Below are positions 13,701-14,898 of a stretch of 14,898 nt of DNA, piece after piece. The position numbers and the translations under genes are program-made. The notes under the pieces were generated by a model that searched no databases, was not told the DNA's origin, and worked only from the letters and a program-made list of their open reading frames with translations. Origin of the DNA: Candidatus Peregrinibacteria bacterium (GTDB lineage: Bacteria; Patescibacteriota; Gracilibacteria; Peribacterales; Peribacteraceae); contig JABJGX010000034.1 of NCBI GenBank assembly GCA_018662075.1, positions 1-14,898 on the forward strand, in the 5' to 3' direction. Numbering within the stretch: the first letter of the stretch is position 1; each line of letters begins with the position of its first letter.

Positions 13701-14054
13701 TTATATGTGTTCGCTTCACATATTATTGCAATTGCTCCATTGATGCTGTGGTTTGTTATTACCAAGAATCCAAATATTGTCAGTCTAACACTTGTCCCAG
13801 TTATGTTCGGAATAGGTGCTGGTATTCTTGCAGGAATTGGACAAATACTAAATTATGAAACCTTTAGGCGCATAGATGGATTTATCGCATTCCTCATGTT
13901 TAATGTGTCTATTCTTATTACATTTGTTGTGGAGGTTTTCTTCTTAGGACAGTTCAAACCGTCATGGATTTTACTTATTGGTGGAGCAATTGTGATTGCA
14001 TCAACAGTATTGGCAGAGCTTATCAATACCCATTGTCAAAAAAGAGGTCTATAG
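10782..14054 (+). CDS. RelA/SpoT-like (p)ppGpp hydrolase fused to a 14-helix membrane region with EamA-type transporter
   Basis: RSH proteins make and destroy the alarmone (p)ppGpp. The HD hydrolase domain (about 20-190) keeps its metal ligands: H49 (FIHP), H73-D74 (ILHDTVED), E77-D78 and D142/N146 (ADRIHN). The synthetase-like domain (about 255-340) keeps SGYRSLHTT (298-306). It has Q316 where the catalytic glutamate of the E-V-Q-I-R-T motif should be, and lacks the GRPKHIYSIYRK-type ATP motif and the YDL aspartate. A TGS domain (380-440) and an ACT-like domain (547-621) follow. Four helices come next (about 630-750), then ten (about 780-1082) typical of EamA drug/metabolite transporters. 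Canonical RSH proteins are soluble and about 700-750 aa. The GTG start lies just after an extended -10 element. Likely activity: membrane-bound hydrolase coupled to an unknown solute. The stop is convergent with the Nudix gene, 11 nt apart. Confidence 0.9.
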   Translation: MNNAIESVFRACHSLTKKERLRLERSIEIGKKAHEGQIRKSDGSPYFIHPLSVAEILCRWGADCDTVIAGILHDTVEDSSLTIEDIEDEFGLSVASLVEGVTKFTKIDLKEKDLLSGEVETLRKLFEVMRTDIRVFIIKIADRIHNLRTIKGLSDERRISFAKESLDIYYKIAYHLGMGEVCREITNICIPYVYPEKAKIRDKFWKDQKKSVSSAVEQIDKSLQKEMEKKQVVEVQFVKSSHDIPRVNNEDESEDRAYYCVIIAKDEDGCYNAFKALHSLYRPVRRKFHDYIASPPESGYRSLHTTIIGPHDKQVQVRIRTQEMDIQNRFGVLKTAFGSKDGSMKEFSWLERSAELDRTTRESSEAFWDALQSDIFQKSIEVTVNGDVVSVPLESTALDAVYFHIGAKAHAVSGIKINGHDVELSTILHPDDVVEVAMEKVSSVQFHWLDLVTTKYARNHIVEALKEFDSTERFELGQQLLQKELDHFQKILVGEISKYQQKIITDHFKRETFEDVIVMIGEGVVQPREIVSLIQKKKNISKTKGFHFRLVLEVTDRHREDILPQISALARIHNVQLENVHMNSTSKHGMITVKLRGFAQNKSCYADFLSALERHSWVSRLQTMISIRQRAALIVAFCIAFAVLIAQFILLAQWKDWLVSLPGNYAFFLEVAFVIPPLVANFYILRMLRHFVVAMRNDRWFLVMGSVLNIAVCSLLLYESVILGFSKSILPLVVVFIFFMIYIGYRFIITERLFAKVERATVKPLTKKQWQKLRRQKIAGYTFRLGAVIIWGIQPLYLRYTPANEVSPFIRVFLTGIGVLIITGLFIGIKKLRSTSVVKKVALPKNILLTNIIIGYILFTYLINASLQFTTSTNFILFNNFSPVIALLVGAMLWRSSIPYLRDPRKMMWVFVIFLMGSTGAALIIYNTMKGASGGSLYGDTLGLLAMAADTVLVVSQIRYMKLYKNISSLSINLYVFASHIIAIAPLMLWFVITKNPNIVSLTLVPVMFGIGAGILAGIGQILNYETFRRIDGFIAFLMFNVSILITFVVEVFFLGQFKPSWILLIGGAIVIASTVLAELINTHCQKRGL

Positions 14055-14065
14055 GGAAGCAGTCC

Positions 14066-14545
14066 TTACGAAAGAACCTGCAAGATATACTTTTTCACGT
14101 TTCCAAAGATCTCCGACTCTTCATCAAGGGCGTAAATTTCAGCGTGTGTAAACCATCGCATATCGTCTCCTTCTTCTATAGCGAGTACGAGCTCTTGTGC
14201 TTCGTCGAGAGGCCGAGCAAGAAATAGAAAGTCCATATGTTGGTGAGCATCCTCTCCTCGGTTAGGGCATGCAGGAATGTTTTCCAGAAGCATGGCGATA
14301 GGTTTTTTAAGCATCTGACCTTCGTGTGCATTGTTTAAAAAAAGGTTGTCTTGGGCGTCACCGACAATCTCGACATCGAGCCCGGTTTCCTCTTTGCATT
14401 CACGCCGTGCAGTTTCTTCAGGGGTTTCATCTGGGTCGACGTGTCCTCCTGGTGGCATCCAACGCTGTAACCTTTTATGCCATAGCAGCAAGGTTCTCTT
14501 TTGCGAGTCAACAATGAATGCGGTGGCGGTGAAGTGTTTTTGCAT
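14066..14545 (-). CDS. Nudix hydrolase
   Basis: Nudix enzymes hydrolyse nucleoside diphosphates linked to another group. The Nudix box is complete: G34 (GGHVDPDE), E40, then R48-E49-C50-K51-E52-E53-T54-G55-L56. At 159 residues it is a single-domain enzyme. LLWHKRLQRWMPPGGHVD just before the box is common in MutT-like members with housecleaning or NTP substrates; the exact substrate is not readable. The ATG at 14545 lies 7 nt after TACCAT with no Shine-Dalgarno sequence. The gene converges on the RSH fusion and diverges from the redoxin gene. A link to alarmone turnover is possible but rests only on adjacency. Confidence 0.9.
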   Translation of the reverse strand: MQKHFTATAFIVDSQKRTLLLWHKRLQRWMPPGGHVDPDETPEETARRECKEETGLDVEIVGDAQDNLFLNNAHEGQMLKKPIAMLLENIPACPNRGEDAHQHMDFLFLARPLDEAQELVLAIEEGDDMRWFTHAEIYALDEESEIFGNVKKYILQVLS

Positions 14546-14552
14546 TGCATTT

Positions 14553-14562
14553 ATGGTACGAT
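14553..14562. promoter_or_regulatory. Overlapping divergent -10 elements
   Basis: The minus-strand TACCAT (14558-14553) is 7 nt before the Nudix ATG. The plus strand has TGG-TACGAT (14554-14562), an extended -10 about 25 nt before the redoxin ATG. The two overlap, so the genes may compete for polymerase. Further minus-strand support is TTGGGG 18 nt upstream of TACCAT. Confidence 0.4.
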
Positions 14563-14587
14563 ACTTTCTCCTACTTCCCCAACTATT

Positions 14588-14898
14588 ATGGTTTTGATTA
14601 ACGACAACTCATCAGTTCTTGCAATTGGCGACAGCATGCCTAGTTTCGAATTACCGGCAACAGATGGTTTAACCATTAATTCAGCGATGATCAAAGATCC
14701 AAATATTGCAGTCGTGTTTACCTGTAACCACTGCCCCTATGCAATAGCATACGAGAAGAGGCTTAAGGACTTGATGGAAAAGTTTGAAGAGACACAATTT
14801 ATTTTGATCAACAGTAACGATGCAGATTCATACCCTGAAGATAGCTTCGAGCGCATGAAGGTAAAGAAAGAAGAAGCTGGATGGCCATGTGAGTATTG
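14588..14898 (+). CDS. Thioredoxin/peroxiredoxin-like protein (C-terminus beyond window)
   Basis: The reading frame is open from ATG to the window end, 103 codons. It reads MVLINDNSSVLAIGDSMPSF, then ELPATDG and VVFTCNHCPYAIAYEKRLKD. The pattern GDxxPxFxLPxxDG followed by FTCNHCPY is typical of a thioredoxin-fold (AhpC/TSA-related) family with a CxxC motif, here CNHC. These act in thiol redox reactions in the cytoplasm. There is no signal peptide. The leader is about 20 nt with no Shine-Dalgarno sequence. A full-length member would be roughly 180 aa. Confidence 0.88.
   Translation, partial: MVLINDNSSVLAIGDSMPSFELPATDGLTINSAMIKDPNIAVVFTCNHCPYAIAYEKRLKDLMEKFEETQFILINSNDADSYPEDSFERMKVKKEEAGWPCEY

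Noticed and set aside
1..14898. CRISPR array, tRNA or rRNA genes
   Set aside because: No regularly spaced repeats were seen, and no cloverleaf or rRNA segments apart from the tRNA-like ends of tmRNA.

Overview
The window looks like a piece of a small bacterial genome, most likely from the Candidate Phyla Radiation / Patescibacteria. This rests on the moderate base composition, the near absence of Shine-Dalgarno sequences, an S-layer-homology (SLH) exported protein, a type-2 (eukaryote-like) IleRS, many unrecognised small proteins and unusual domain fusions. No taxonomic marker here settles the phylum. TGA appears as a stop, so the standard bacterial code fits.

Positions 1-2000 hold the start of a histidine phosphatase gene, then two cassette-like modules lying against the 3' end of ssrA (tmRNA, minus strand). 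Each module pairs a tiny plus-strand ORF of one shared family with a convergent minus-strand gene: a secreted/membrane PLDc_N-type protein in one, an unknown 79-aa protein in the other. The module nearest ssrA is bounded by a perfect 33-bp direct repeat that includes the last 7 nt of tmRNA, as at a site-specific integration site.

Positions 2000-3460 hold a three-SLH-domain exported protein and a divergent 68-aa protein. They appear to share one palindromic -10 element, with both transcripts leaderless. Positions 3475-3824 have no plausible gene but are rich in inverted repeats. Both ends carry the same architecture in opposite orientation: a hairpin whose loop is complementary to a segment just beyond it.

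Positions 3834-10242 are a minus-strand run: a 541-aa protein with a PdxT-like amidotransferase C-terminus, then ileS, then a four-helix holin-like membrane protein. IleS is 1436 aa because two complete histidine phosphatase domains are inserted at two separate points of its catalytic region.

Positions 10243-14898 hold a small acidic protein and a 1090-aa fusion of a RelA/SpoT-like protein with a 14-helix membrane region ending in an EamA-type transporter. In the fusion the (p)ppGpp hydrolase site is intact and the synthetase site looks degenerate. A convergent Nudix hydrolase and a divergent, truncated thioredoxin/peroxiredoxin-like gene follow.

Across the window, start codons repeatedly fall 6-9 nt after a -10-like hexamer, and three of those hexamers are TACCAT. 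Leaderless translation therefore seems common in this organism. The strongest candidates for new biology are the RSH-transporter fusion, the doubly inserted IleRS, the non-coding element at 3475-3824 and the ssrA-adjacent cassettes.
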